Positions 20,852 through 32,830 are shown, counted from the stretch's first letter. The stretch is DNA of 64,000 nt from Diphasiastrum complanatum (GCA_029204225.1 CM055107.1:46749476-46813475), one strand, 5' to 3'. The notes: a model not told the origin generated them from the sequence alone. A program made the numbers and translations.

Positions 20852-22098
20852 TCATTTTTCAATCTTCCAATGTGTTGAGCCTGGATTCGTGTAGAATTGG
20901 CTCATCCTGAATACTGCATAAGCAATATCAGGATGTGTGTTATTTGCAAGGTACATTAGTGAACCTATCAGCTTCCTGTAAGGTGTGAGCTGCATTTGTT
21001 CTCCTTCTTCCTCAATCTTTGGACAGTCATCATTCGTCAGCACCATCTCTGCGAGCATTGGAGTGTTTGCTCCTTTGCAATTCAGCATCCCAAAGTCCTC
21101 TAGGATCTTCTGGGTGTATCTGGACTGGTGAAAGTATAACTTACCTCCCTCATAGTCCCTTTCAATTTGTATTCCTAGGTAACACCTGGCTTCTCCCAGA
21201 TCCACTATCTTGAAATGTTTGAGATGTCTGCCTTTACTTAAGCTATTAGTTACTCACTCCTGTAAAGTATCAGAGTGTTGTCCACATACACAACCACAAT
21301 GATGATCTGCCCATCTGTAACTCTGACATATACATTGGAATCAGCCAACAGAGGCTTGAATCCTAATGATTTCAGAGCTTGATCTTTTTTCTTGTACCAT
21401 TGTCGGACTGATTGTTTCAGACCATAGATGCTTCTATGCATTCTGCATGCATAGTTAGGAAGTGAATTCGAGACATATCCTGGGGGTTGATCCATGTAGA
21501 CCTCTTCATCTAGTTCGCCATGCAAGAAGGTTGTCTTCTCATTCACAATGTAGATCTTGAGGTCATAAGCTGCTGCATATGCAAATAACAGATGTAGGGA
21601 CGAATGTTTGACGACAAGAGAGAAGGTTTCAGAGTAGTCAATACCGTATCTCTGAAAAAAATCTTTCGCTACCAGTCTTGCCTTGTATTTTGTCACATCC
21701 CCATCTAGTCCGTATTTGAGCTTGAAGACCCATTTGCATTTGACAATCTTGCGCTTATGTGGTAATGGCTCCAATGTCCATAACTGGTTCTTCCTCATGG
21801 ACTCCATCTCTTCGTTCATGGCTTGGATCCATCTATCCTTTTCTGGACTATCAATCGCCTCCTTGAAAGTCTGTGGTTCGCCACTGAATCCGCATAACTC
21901 TTTTGATGTGGAAGTTGAGCTTCCTGGCAAATATCTTGTTGGCGCTCTTTGTGGTCTTGTTGACCTTCTGGGAGATTCTCCTGGAATAGCTATGCCTTTG
22001 CCCTTGTCTACTTTGCTCAATCCGGAACCATCTTGGTTTACAAAAACTATGGTGGTAGATTGCCTCGCGAATCTTTCTTCATCAGATTCGTCGCTCAA
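20852..22098 (-). pseudogene. Copia reverse transcriptase with lost catalytic residues
   Basis: Frame 22098-21250 covers the linker to reverse transcriptase: EAIDSPEKDRWIQAMNEEME, QLWTLEPLPHKRKIVKCKWV, GIDYSETFSLVVKHSSLHLL, TFLHGELDEEVYMDQPPGYV and YGLKQSVRQWY. Two catalytic positions are changed: the first Asp motif reads VNEKTTFLHG instead of VDVKTAFLHG, and the YVDD box reads YVDN. A frameshift near 21230 moves to 21205-20852 (GEARCYLGIQIERDY, SLMYLANNTHPDIAYAVF). The next break comes before the RNase H. Confidence 0.85.
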
Positions 22099-22181
22099 AT
22101 GGGAGACGACTCAAAAATCTTTGTTTTCGTGTTCGTCTTCTACTCCCTCTGTTATTGGTGATAGGTCATAGTAATGTCTCT

Positions 22182-23744
22182 CTAGAACTTCGTAGCTGCA
22201 AGATCGTCATTGGCCATTGTCCTTCTCTCATCAAATCTGACATCTCTCACTGTTTTCACAGTGTTGGTGTCTGGCATGTAGATTCTGTAGTATGACGAAT
22301 TGTTGTCATAACCTACCAAAAATCCCTGTTTGGCTTTCTCATCAAGCTTCTTTTGAAGCTTATCAGGAATATGTGCATATGCTGCATAGCCAAAGATTTT
22401 GATGTGAGACAGGTTGGGCTTTCTACCCCACCATAGCTCATGTGGTGTCGTATGAGGAACACCAGACTTGCCTGTTCTGTTCTGGATGTATGCGGCTATA
22501 GCTACTACTTCAGCCCACAGTGCTCTTGGAGCTTTCGAGTAGGCCATCATGCATCTTGCTGCTTCCACTAGAACCATGTTCTTTCGTTCAGCAACACCAT
22601 TGTGCTGCGGTGTGTAGGCTGCAGTTCTTCTGTGAATGATGCCACGATCATTGCAGAAGTCAGAGAAGCGATTTGCTACCTCGATTTGTTCTGATCTGCT
22701 TCAGTTTGCTACATGTGCATCTTTCTGTCAATTCACATATTCTATGAATTTGTCAAGTGCTTCAGATTTATTCTAAATGAAGTACACTTTGGCAAATTTG
22801 CTATAATCATCAATGAAGGTTATGTAATACTTTGAACCTCCTACTAAGATCACGTTGAATGGTCCGCAGATGTCAGAGTGCACTAGCTCCAGAATCTTTG
22901 TCATTCTGTAGGAGTCTTTGATGAATGGTGTGCGTGACATCTTGCCCGTCAAACATGCATCACAGGTGGTCGAACTTGTTGTATTCATGATGTTGACCCC
23001 TGTTATCGCTCCATGATGGCTTGCTTGGTAAAGTGCCATTGAATTCATGTGGCAGAGTCTTCTATGCCATAGAGTGGCTGGTGAGTCATCATGAGCTTGA
23101 TGCACCTGATCTGCAGGTAGGCATACCTTTAGATGATATAGGTTCCCTTTCCTTCTGCCTTGAGCGATGAGAGTACTGGTACTGACATCAATCACATTGC
23201 ATGCTTCGTAAAAAAACGTAACATGCATCCCTGCATCTGCTATTCTTGCTACAGATAGCAAGTCTTGTTGTGGAGTAGGCATGAACAAAACGTCTTCGAG
23301 TCGTCTGTCTCTGCCGTTGGTGTTGAGCCATAGTGAACCAATACCGTTCACTTGATGTCTAGATTCATTTCCAAGAACTATGAATCTTGAGGGACCTGCA
23401 CTTCTGAAATCAGACATTATTCGTCTTGATGTCACGAAGTGTGAGGTGGCTCCTGAATCTAGGATCACCTCATGTGTGTCAAATGTTGATGCTACACACA
23501 AGTCTTCACAGATGTAGGCAGTCGAACAATTTCTATTCGTTCTTTCTTCGCCAATTTTCGAGCTCTCGGGATCCTCAATATAGGATGAACTATTGCTGTT
23601 CTCTTGTCTGTTCTGTGCTGACTTGTTTCTTGGGTTCTGGCGGCAATCCATGGCTGCATGACCCTTCTTATGGCAATGGATACACTCAATCCTGGGAGTG
23701 AGCCAGCAGGTATCTACTGTATCCACGTCTCTTCTGCATCTCAC
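22182..23744 (-). pseudogene. Copia zinc knuckle, protease and integrase
   Basis: Frame 23744-22773 carries a zinc knuckle (CIHCHKKGHAAMDC), protease ILDSGATSHFV with the catalytic Asp present, DLLSVARIADAGMHV, pre-integrase LWHRRLCHMNSMAL and CDACLTGKM, then ELVHSDICGPF and YITFIDDYSKFAKVYF, the integrase first Asp. A break near 22770 loses the second Asp region from the frame. 22577-22182 resumes with VEAARCMMAYSKAPRALWAE, ELWWGRKPNLSHIKIFG and KQGFLVGYDNNSSYYRIYMP. This is the best-preserved minus-strand Copia in the window, but at least four disruptions make it inactive. Confidence 0.85.
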
Positions 23745-23826
23745 ACAAGTCTTCTTGTCTGCACCTTGTTGTTTCGACCTCCCTTTGGTCTTCCAGTTGC
23801 TCTTGCTAGTACCCTCTGCTTGCTGG

Positions 23827-24225
23827 TCACAATCCTGCCTCTGATTGGACTCCTCTTAGGCTTGAACTATTTCTTGGATTTTTCTTTGTTGCCGTAGAGG
23901 GCTTGGTCAGAACATTTTTGTGATCAAGATGTTCTCTGGCCTCGACTTCCTCTCGAATCTCGACAATCGCCTTTTCGAGATTCATGGTAGGATCTTTTGC
24001 GAGCAGGGTCCTGGTTGTCTGGAATGATCTGGGTAAGGCTCTCAACAGGTACGTTAGCTGCTTCTCAGCTGACACATCGTTCTTTGCTCCAGAGTTGTGT
24101 AGTGATAGAAACAGATCTTTCATCTTTCTTACAAAAGAAGTGAGGTCCTTTTAATCCCACCGTAGATTCGTCAACTGATCTTCTAGCATCATAATTTGAC
24201 TTCTTGATTTCATCTGAAATCTGAA
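23827..24225 (-). pseudogene. Copia gag fragment
   Basis: Minus frame 24123-23827 (MKDLFLSLHNSGAKNDVSAE, then YLLRALPRSFQTTRTLLAKD) is the C-terminal half of the Copia gag core. It extends upstream across one stop to about 24200 (LEDQLTNLRWD). It joins the zinc knuckle frame after a frameshift near 23800. The N-terminal half of gag and the 5' LTR are missing; similarity stops at about 24225. Confidence 0.75.
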
Positions 24226-24795
24226 AAGTTCGAAAGAATAGAGGTCTAATATAATAGAGAAATAGATTTAAGGACTTCCATATTTTGTAATTAATGAGAT
24301 ATCATTTAGGGATCGATCTATATCTCATAATTCCCAAAATACCCTAATAACAAACCGATGGATTTTGTTAGTATTATTATTACAGCAATCACTAACCATC
24401 GGTATACAGATCATTCTTACCTAAGAAATTCCCTTTGGAATCATTGATGTCCCATACCACCAGCTTTTCCTCCAAGAATCCTCTGCATCTAGATATGTTT
24501 TGCCCAAAAAGTCAAAAAGACTATTTGGCTATCCTATATTCAAATATAGGATCAAATTCACAACCAATTCCAGGAGATAATCCTAACAATTGAAATCCCT
24601 CATGCTCCTTTAGTGTTACTCCAAGAATACCATTCCACATTGTACCCAACATGGACAAAACAGAATGTATCATCCAAGTACAATCGAAATGTTTTAAATG
24701 TGTTCACTAACCCAAAAGAAACATAGATTTCAATAAAACCGAATACCATACTATCTTAGATATCCAAATATCTATTTCATAATTGAAAAAGTTCT
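24226..24795. other. No gene recognised
   Basis: AT-rich DNA between a minus-strand and a plus-strand Copia. A short inverted pair ATCCTATATT/AATATAGGAT lies near 24530. No LTR ends or coding frame could be supported. Confidence 0.4.
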
Positions 24796-25740
24796 ATGGT
24801 GTCCATGGTCAAGAAAGCCAAAGCTATTTGCTTGCCTAATCTTATCTCCAAGAACTTCAAGCCATGTGAGGCTTGTGCCATATCTAAGTCTCATAAGAAG
24901 CCTTTTTCAAAGTCATTTATCAAGACTACACATCCATTAGAGCTCATACACTCGGATGTGCACTTGTCATCTTCAAAGAGCAAGGGTGGTGCTATTGCTT
25001 TGTAACTTTCATTGATGATTTTACAAGATTAACTTAGGTATATCTTTTAGCTTCAAAGTCTATGGTGTTTGACTATTTCCTAAAGTTCAAAGCTCTAGCT
25101 GAAAAATAATTTTCATTCAAAATCAAGATTCTTAGAAGTGATGGAGGTGGTGAGTAGACTTCCAATAAATTTCATGATTATTGTGAGCTTGAAGGCATTA
25201 AAAGGGAGTTTTCTTGTGCATATACACCATCTCAAAATGGGGTGGCTGAAAGAGAGAATAGAACCTTGTCTGAATGTGCCAAAACCATTAGAATTGAGAT
25301 ATCCTTGCCAAAAGACTTTTGGGGTGAGGCCATCAATTGTTCAAACTATCTTTGCAATCGACTCCCTCATGTTGCACTTGGAGGAAAGTCACCATATGAA
25401 GCACTTTATTTGAAGAAACCTAAGATTGATCACCTTAGAGTATTTGGATGCATATGCTTTGTCCATATTCCCTTGGAAACGAGAAAGAAGGATGATCCTT
25501 GTGCAAGCAAAGGAGTAATGGTTGGATATTCATCCAGCAAGAAAGCCTATCGAATCTACATGCTCTCTACTTCTAAAGTAATTGATAGTAGAGATGTAGT
25601 TTTTCATGAAGAAGAAAAGTCCAATCTTGGAGGGGCCGAGATCAAGCAATCTCAAAATCTATCACCTTTTGTTATTGAAGACAATCAACATATGGAGGAG
25701 TCTAGATTTGAAGATGGAAGTCCTCAGATTTTCACTCCTA
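24796..25740 (+). pseudogene. Copia pre-integrase and integrase
   Basis: It starts inside the pre-integrase zinc region (CEACAISKSHKKPF, the second Cys pair) and LELIHSDVH, the integrase first Asp. A frameshift and stops follow at 25005-25130. Readable pieces include FIDDFTRLT and RSDGGGEYTS (second Asp). Frame 25242 onward gives NGVAERENRTLSECAKTIRI (catalytic Glu present), KDFWGEAINCSNYLCNR, LRVFGCICFVHIP and KKAYRIYMLSTSKVIDSRDV. The 5' part of the element (LTR, gag, protease) is missing. Confidence 0.85.
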
Positions 25741-27400
25741 GAAGATCCATGAGGGAGAGATCTGAGCCTAAGAGGCTCACTTATGATGACAAAGGAGAAC
25801 AAGTGGATCTTGATTCCACTTATGCTTATTTTGTTTCTCACGAGGAGCCCAAAGATGTCCAAGAAGCCCTCAATACCAAGGAGTGGTATGAGGCCATGAA
25901 GATTGAATATGATGCCTTGATCACCAACCACACATGGGAGCTAGTGGATCCACCACCTAACATGCATATCATTGGATGCAAGTGGGTGTTCAAGATCAAG
26001 TACAATCATGATGGCTCCATCAACAAGTACAAGACAAGATTATGTGCTAAAGGCTTTGCACAAATATTTGGCCTTGACTATGAAGAAACCTTTGCTCCTG
26101 TAGCAAAGATGGTGACAATAAGAATCATAATCTCTCTTGCCTTATTTTCTAAGTGGAAAATGTATCAACTTGATGTCTCCAACGCTTTTTTGAATGGCCA
26201 TCTTGAGGAGGAGATATACATGGAACAACCTCAAGGATTTATCAAGGATAAATATAAGGCGTGTTTGCTATTTAGATGTCTTTATGGCTTGAAGCAAGCA
26301 CCTAGATCATGGTATTCAAGACTCAACAACTTTCTACTTTCATTAGGATTTGTGCTTAGTGACTATGATCCTTCTATGTACTTAAAGTTTGATGGTAGTA
26401 ATATTGTCATTCTTCTAATCTATGTAGATGACATTATTCTTAGTGGAAGCTGTTTGATGCTAGTTCAAGAAACTAAGGATGCATTATAAAGAGAATCTAA
26501 AATGCAAGATCTAGGAGAGATCCATTACATTTTAGGCCTTGAGATTGATTTTCATGAAGAGTATGCTTTTATTTGTCAATCTAGATATGTCATTTCTATG
26601 TTGAGAAAATTCAATATGCAAAATTGTAAAGGCATAGATACTCCCATGGAGCAACATGTAAAAGATCCTACTAAAGGTGATGAAAGATCCTTCAAGGACA
26701 TCACACTTTATAGGAGTCTTATAGGCTCTTTAATTTGGCTTACTATAACTAGACCCGATTTGAGCTATTGTGTGCACAAATTGAGTCAATTTATGCAAGA
26801 TCCTAAGATCCAACATTGGAAGATGGCCAAGAGAGTTCTAAGATATGTATCGTTTACTCAAGATTATGGTTTATTGTACAAGAATGAAGATCTAACCATT
26901 GTTGGCTATTCGGATTCCGATTTTGCAAGTGATAAAATGGATCGAAAGTCCATTAATGCATATACTATCTTTCTTGGAGGCAATCTTGTGTCTTGGCTTT
27001 CAAAGAAGCAAGATACCATATTTCTATCTTCTTGTGAGGCCAAGTACAAAGCACTCACTACAACAACTAAAGAGGTGCTTTGGATCAAGAGGTCAATCAT
27101 GGAGCTAAAGTGCATCAAAGAGGATGATCTTCCCTTGATCAAATGTGACAACATATCGGCCCAAGCTCTTGAAACAATCCTATTTTTCATGCAAGAAGCA
27201 AACATATAGAAGTGGCACACCATTTTGTAAGGAAAAAGCTCATTGGAGTTGAAATAAATTTGGAACATGTCGACACATCTTCATGTATTGCTAATCTTTT
27301 CACAAAGCCACTTTGCAAAAGTGCCTTCTCAAAGCATAGATCTAATCTTGGTCTTATCTCAAGATCGATGCTTGATCCACATTAGATACATTATTAGGAG
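25741..27400 (+). pseudogene. Copia reverse transcriptase and RNase H, nearly intact
   Basis: Frame 25242-26489 continues through LNTKEWYEAMKIEYDALITN, HIIGCKWVFKIKYNHDG, LDVSNAFLNGHLEEEIYMEQ and LLIYVDDIILSGS, so both reverse-transcriptase Asp motifs are intact. One TAA at 26487 interrupts it; the same frame reopens at once as ESKMQDLGEIHYILGLEI and runs to 27209 with SLIWLTITRPDLSYCVH and the RNase H SDSDFASDKMDRKSINAYTI. The usual SSCEAEYKAL reads SSCEAKYKAL. A frameshift near 27180 separates the last segment (LANLFTKPL in another frame, to about 27385). The purine run AGGAGGAG (27396-27403) is the polypurine tract. Confidence 0.9.
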
Positions 27401-27406
27401 GAGTAT

Positions 27407-28016
27407 TGAGATATTGAAAAATCTATCTAATGTTGAAAGTAGGGGTCTTAAAAATGCCAAAGATGAATTGAGCTCTTTTGGCTTAGTAAAGACCCATCTT
27501 AGAATAAAATATTCAAGGTAGGTAGAAGTAGAAACTCGAGCTACCATAGGAATTGCCATTTGTACTTTGCATGCCACATTTAATGCATGAAAAGGCTAGG
27601 TGGCACAATTAGACATATTGAGGTGGCTTGAATAACTCTAGATAGCTTGAGTGGTGGATTCACAACTCCAATTCAACTCAAAGAAGGAAAGGAGTCCATG
27701 GATCTATATATATGTGATGTACTCTCATTGAGAAAATGATGAAATTTGTGTGAATTGCAAATTTGGAGACTAAGCTCTTTGTGCCCTCTCTCTCTACTCG
27801 AGTTTTGTACATTCATATTCTCTCTCTAGCCGAGTTGAGGCATTTATTGCACTTAGTTTCATGTTTTGTTAACAGATCTTGCTTGTAACACAATGATATT
27901 TCTTGTATGATCAGCTTTCCTATTGTCAATCAATGCTAGTATGATCTTTATGGTATTATTGGGCTTAGGAGGTCAAAAGTACATGTGTAGGGCATCCCAC
28001 ATGTGTGAATTCAACA
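27407..28016 (+). mobile_element. Copia 3' LTR (about 610 bp)
   Basis: It starts TGAGATATTGAA just after the polypurine tract TTATTAGGAGGAGTAT and plausibly ends GAATTCAACA at 28016, giving TG...CA ends and an imperfect inverted repeat (ATTGAA/TTCAA). TATATATATGTG near 27705 is a TATA candidate. CTCTCTCTCTACTCGAG and CTCTCTCTAGCCGAG repeats near 27790-27830 resemble the LTR at 49334. The start could be a few bases away. Confidence 0.55.
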
Positions 28017-28759
28017 AACAGAACAAAACATGAAACAATCTCATTATCTGATCACATAACTCATTCAAAATTGAAAGAAGTTCTGCTAAAAGTTATGCTT
28101 AACAGCTTCGGCTAATTCCCTGCATACATTATTTAGAATTGTTACTTGTTGGTGTCGCCTAAGAATCCATGTTAGAGTAACTAGTTCAGTAAAACGTAAG
28201 AAATGTGTGTGACGCAAACAGAGTAGTATCACAATCAATTACAGATCATATAGAGTGTATTCGCTCAAATGATAAGAAGTAATTCTGTGAAAGATAGCAG
28301 AGGGAAAGAATGCTCAAGCTATATGAACTTGCTCTTCACTCTCTATTGATACTTAGCTTTGCATAGAAATGCGTCAATACAATGGCACATAGTGCTGTCC
28401 TTATAGGAACGTTCTCCAGCCTCAATGTTGTTTATGAACCGTCAAAATGTCGGTTCTGAACTACTACTACCTCTCTTATAGAACGTCGCAACTTCTACTC
28501 TAAATATGAATTTACAAAGTGCAAATAGGCCTTTACATGAATTTAGGCACTATAGCACATTTACGTATATAGAAATTGAAATTTTTTTACAATATATAAC
28601 AAAAAATTGGACAATGTGGGATCATGAGACTCCACATATCCCCTTCCTCAGCTATGCAGTGGCTCGCAAACAACTGATTTACATCCTTCTCTATCGCTTC
28701 CTACTGGCTGGCTTGCTGTGAAAAATGGCCTTGGCTCGGGCTTCGTTCTCTTCATTTAC
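28017..28759. other. No gene recognised
   Basis: AT-rich DNA. Two imperfect copies of an ...ATAG(G)AACGT... phrase occur near 28410 and 28480. The small plus frame 28506-28721 has no family features. The minus-strand sequence here could be the 3' untranslated part of the ORF at 28760. Confidence 0.4.
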
Positions 28760-29170
28760 TTACTCCAATGTCATTCCTTTTGTAGCCAGGAAATAATTGT
28801 TCTTTTGATTATAGTCTTCTTGAAATGACAAGTTCGGATAACCCCCCATTCCTTGATTGCCCATTGCTGCGAGAGGGTTATCAATCAATGTATTATTAAC
28901 AAGATGCATGTACCAACTATCCTCAGTCAGGATTTCAGACATTTCAGCAAAAGGGACAGTTAGTGAAAGGGCAGCATATGTATATTCGGGAAATCTTGCT
29001 TTAATGTACAGTTGTTGAACAGACAGAAGGGCACACGAAATAAGAGAAGCAATATTTACATGGCTGTACGTGTAATATGGTCTAGTTATTGGATTAGTGG
29101 AGCAAAGTATATTATTTGTTTTTACTTCCTCCAAATAACGAGAATAGTTAGCTTTCCAATCTGTGTAGAT
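28760..29170 (-). CDS. Unidentified protein fragment abutting a Copia LTR
   Basis: The minus frame runs 137 codons without interruption from the LTR edge at 29170 to a TAA at 28760. It looks like real protein: mixed hydrophobic and polar composition, aromatic-rich (TDWKANYSRYLEEV, ITRPYYTYSHVNIASLISCA, ARFPEYTYAALSLTVPFAEM), ending in a Gly/Asn-rich stretch (GNQGMGGYPNLSF). It does not resemble any retroelement domain I know. The nominal start upstream lies in the LTR, so the true N-terminus was cut off by the Copia insertion or by the later truncation. It could be a host exon or an integrated viral sequence such as a capsid gene. I cannot tell which. Confidence 0.45.
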   Translation of the reverse strand: MYTDWKANYSRYLEEVKTNNILCSTNPITRPYYTYSHVNIASLISCALLSVQQLYIKARFPEYTYAALSLTVPFAEMSEILTEDSWYMHLVNNTLIDNPLAAMGNQGMGGYPNLSFQEDYNQKNNYFLATKGMTLE

Positions 29171-29819
29171 TGTGAAAGATTTCAGATTCTTAAGATCCAA
29201 TCTACTTGAATGATCTTTGGTTAGAAAGAGAAATACACTACCAATCTCACCAATGTTGAAAAATCAGCATCTACACACAAATTGAGATGCAAACACTAAT
29301 AGAAATTGATCAAACTTGAATGAAATGATTATGTACTATTGTTGTCTGTACAAAACCAGCAAGCTACTATATTTTACATGTGTGGATCCAAAAATAACAA
29401 TTATAGATCATTCTACTCATAGAATTGCAAGCAATCACCAAGATAGTGCACCAATGGATAGTAGAACCCAAGAGAACCATGTATAAGCATGAAATGAGAT
29501 AGAGAAGAGAGAAGATTGCTCTCTCCATGAATTACATCCTTTTATAACAGGTCCAAACCCTATTTGGCCACTTGCCTTTTCCTTCAAAATGCTAACCCTA
29601 CTAATTTTGGGTCTAGATTCAATGTACCCAACTATTCAAATTGAATCTACTCAAACTCGCATTCTAACTTTTCCAAAATTTCAAAAAGTGTTTATTCAAA
29701 TGAAATTTAGACTAATGAACTTTCAAAAGTCAACCTCCAAGTCTAAAACAAGTTTTGGCCTCAATATGCCAAATATGAAAATATTGCAAAATGTGATGAA
29801 ACTAGTTGAATCTTTCACA
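29171..29819 (-). mobile_element. Copia 3' LTR (649 bp)
   Basis: On the minus strand it begins TGTGAAAGA at 29819, right after the coding end and polypurine tract GAAGAGGGAG, and ends TCTTTCACA at 29171, a perfect 9-bp terminal inverted repeat. It is homologous along its length to the LTR at 44170-44827 and to the piece at 43544-43798. It contains an ACATGTGTGG palindrome and a TATAAAAGG box (minus strand, near 29550). The flanking bases ATCTA (29170-29166, minus) are the candidate target duplication; the other side is lost because the element is 5'-truncated. Confidence 0.9.
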
Positions 29820-31128
29820 CTCCCTCTTCAACTAGTTTTAGCATAGACTTTGATAATACTCCAAGTGAAGTCCTATGCTTCATAAACAAGTCTTTTTCCA
29901 ATGCTTTGGTGAAGATATCAGCTACACATTCCCTTGAAGACACATGTTGAAGCTCCACCTTCTTTGCAATGACTTGCTCCCTCACAAAATGATATTGTAT
30001 CTTAATAAGCTTGCTCCTAGCATGAAAGATAGGATTGGATGCCATTTATTGGGCTGGTTGATTGTCACAAAAGATGAATGGGCTCTCTGAAAAATCCAGC
30101 AAGTGAAGATCCTTGATTATCCTCTTGATCCATACCATCTCCTTTGTGCAGTGTGTAAGAGCTTTGTACTCGGCCTCACTAGATGGCAACGAGATAGTGG
30201 CTTGTTTCTTTAACATCCATGATATAGCTCCATCACCTATGAAAATACAATAAGCATTAATGGATTTCATATCCATTACATCTCCAGCATAGTTTGAATC
30301 TGAAAATCCAAGATTAGATGATGTTCCCTCATACAATATGCCAAAATCTCGAGTTCCAATGATGTACCTCAAAACTCGCTTTCCTAGCTTCCAATGCTCC
30401 TCACTAGGATCTTGCACGAATTGACTCAATCTTCCAACACAATAGCTTAGATCAGTTCTAGTAATGGCTAGATAGATGAGTGAACCAACTAGTTTCCTAT
30501 AGAGAGTAATGTCCTTGAAGGATCTTTCATTACCTCTTATAGTTAGCTTTACATTAGACTCCATAGGTGTATCAATACCTTTTGCATCTACCATATGAAA
30601 TCTTTCTAGAATAGAATTAGCATACTTCTCTTGACAAATTAAAGTAGATTGAGAAGATCTAATGACTTCTATTCCTAAAATGTAATGCAAATTACCAAGA
30701 TCATGCTCCTCAAACTCCTTCTTAAGAGCATTCTTGATATCCTCCACATCTTGATTGTCTCCACCACTCAAGATGATATCATCCACATAGATTAGTAAGA
30801 TGGTAACACGATTTCCAGCAAACCTATAATAAAGTGAATGATCATACTCACTCATAACAAAGCCTTGAGAGAGTAAAAAAGTATTAAGCTTAGCATACCA
30901 ACTCCTTGGTGCTTGCTTAAGGCCATACAAACTCTTTTGTAGAAGACACACATGTTTTGGCTTTGTTGATGAAATGTAGCTCTCGGGTTGCTCCATGTAC
31001 ACTTCCTCCTCAAGATCACCATTCAAGAATGCATTTGAAATGTCCATTTGCCATAGATCCCATCCATAAAGTGTAGCAAGTGAAATGATGACTCAAATGC
31101 TTACCATCTTTGCCACGGGTGCAATCTC
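29820..31128 (-). pseudogene. Copia reverse transcriptase and RNase H, 5'-truncated
   Basis: Minus frame 31047-30046 has [71 protein letters not shown] and SDSNYAGDVMDMKSINAYCI then SSEAEYKALTHCTKEMVW. Both catalytic reverse-transcriptase Asp motifs are intact. A stop near 30045 separates the last 76 codons (HARSKLIKIQYHFVREQVIA, VADIFTKALEKDLF, KLVEEGV). Upstream, APVAKMVSI and a TGA precede the frame. Similarity ends at about 31128, so integrase, protease, gag and the 5' LTR are gone. Confidence 0.9.
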
Positions 31129-32587
31129 ACTTCGCATATTTCGGGAAGTGGCTGGAGATGTTACCTTCGTATTTTTCTCTCACTTCACATTTTTTGCAAA
31201 AAAGCCGAAGGTGTTAAAAACAGTTCATTTGTTGAAGTGACTGTTTTGTCACAATTTTGTGAAAAAAGGCGAAAAAGACGAAAAAGGTGAAAGAGCCGAC
31301 AAAAAGTTTACTTCTTTAAAATAGTTGAAAAGAAGTTACTGTTGGAAAATAGTGACATTCATGAAGTTGTCGAAAAGTCAGAGACTTCGGTGACTTTGGA
31401 GACTTCAGTGTTGAGTGACTTGATTGTTGAAGAAATCGAGGGTGATCAGGCCTTCGATGTTCTTCATGATGCTTTGACATTCGAATGTAAAATTTTTGAA
31501 AAATCAGGATTGATGCATGAGTTTATTTCTTATATGCAAATCTATGATCTTGTTTGCTAGAAATTTAACTTGGTATTAAAGCCAGTAGGATTGTGCCCAT
31601 GACATAGGAGAATTTTAAAAACTATTTTTTTTTAAAAATTTGCATGCTATGGTTGAAATTTGGCACTATTGTAGCGTCAAAGCATATGTTCAGGCATTAT
31701 GAAGTTTGTCGAGAGCAATGAGAGTATGAGACTTCCTTTCCTAAAATTTGAGCAACGAGAGCAATATTGAGACTTCATTTTCCTATTTGCAAAGTTTTAC
31801 TTCCATCACACTTCCAATAGTAGGAATGTAGTGGGCTGACATGGGCACATGCAAAAGCATTATAGAGACTATGTCTACATGTAAAAATGTGCCCTACTAC
31901 CATTCTCTATTGTGTGATTGATTGTCAATTCTATCCCTACATTAGTATCCTATCATGTGGCTCAAGGATGATGCTATTGGAGATTGTTCAATAGCTTCTA
32001 CATGCTTTGGGTGGTTTAGCTCCACTGTTATTCCTTTGTGTGTGTTTTGTAAGCAATCTTGAGGTGCATCTCCTTAGTGGTATTAGAGCTAGGCTTACGA
32101 ACATGAAATCGATTTTTGGTAAGATCAATTGCTTTTTCTTCCTGGTGGTAATTAGGAGTGCGATCCGAACATATTCAAATTGACATACAAGTTTGTAGGT
32201 TTGCATAGATACAAAAGAAACATGTTCGAAAGGAATTTGTCTAATGAAACATAATGTTAACCAATAGAAGAATTACAAGTGTACATTTGTTGACGTGTCC
32301 TCCTTGTCTCTTCTTATTAAACCAATGCAAAAAAACCATGTAAAAATGTGCAACTGTTCATTGAGCCTCAAATTGTTTGACTCATCTCATAATATTCCTT
32401 ATTCGGATCTCTTTGATAGAGGTCGAGTCTATTCAGTTAAGTCCTTAGAATATGTGCCTTAAAATTAGAGATGTCTTGTATTAAAGATGATCCTTTAATT
32501 CCAGAAGTTTGAAAGTCGATATAATGTGTGTTTGGCCTTCGTTACTTTTATATTCGAATGTCTCCTTTGATAGATATTAGATCTTTA
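31129..32587. other. No gene recognised; primer-site-like motif at 32078
   Basis: The truncated Copia ends in sequence of unknown nature. A 72-codon frame at 31342-31560 is rich in Glu and Val and shows no recognised family. TGGTATTAGAGCT at 32078-32090 differs by one C-to-T change from the plant tRNA-Met primer site and could mark an old LTR end, but no LTR was resolved around it. Confidence 0.35.
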
Positions 32588-32830
32588 CTAGAACCAAGGT
32601 GATCTCCTTCTTGTAAACTCATCTTCAAAGGACTAGCATGAAATATGGGATGAGCCTTGATCTCTCGATAAATCTAATTGCTAAGCTAAAGATCCAATGT
32701 TTTTCAAAGTTTCATATGGTCCACTATAATGAGCAGATAACTCGTAGTGCCTTCCATTATGCAATACAATAGAATCCCTTGGAATTCTAAGATATGTGAG
32801 AGATTTCAACAAGTTTAGTCATATTCTGGT
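32588..32830 (-). pseudogene. Gypsy integrase C-terminal fragment
   Basis: On the minus strand two frames together read LRIPRDSIVLHNGRHYELSA, HYSGPYETLKNIGSLA and, after a stop and frameshift, IKAHPIFHASPLKMSLQEGD. This matches the end of Gypsy integrases before the chromodomain (GPYxVLxxIGxVAYxLxLP, xIHPVFHVSLLKKxxG). No other Gypsy domain was found around it, so it is an isolated remnant. Confidence 0.5.

Noticed and set aside
21683-22171. 162-codon plus-strand frame
   Set aside because: It is antisense to the Copia reverse-transcriptase frame, which has clear motifs.
31342-31560. 72-codon plus-strand ORF as a gene
   Set aside because: Glu/Val/Ser-rich, no known motif, no neighbouring exon; not distinguishable from chance.
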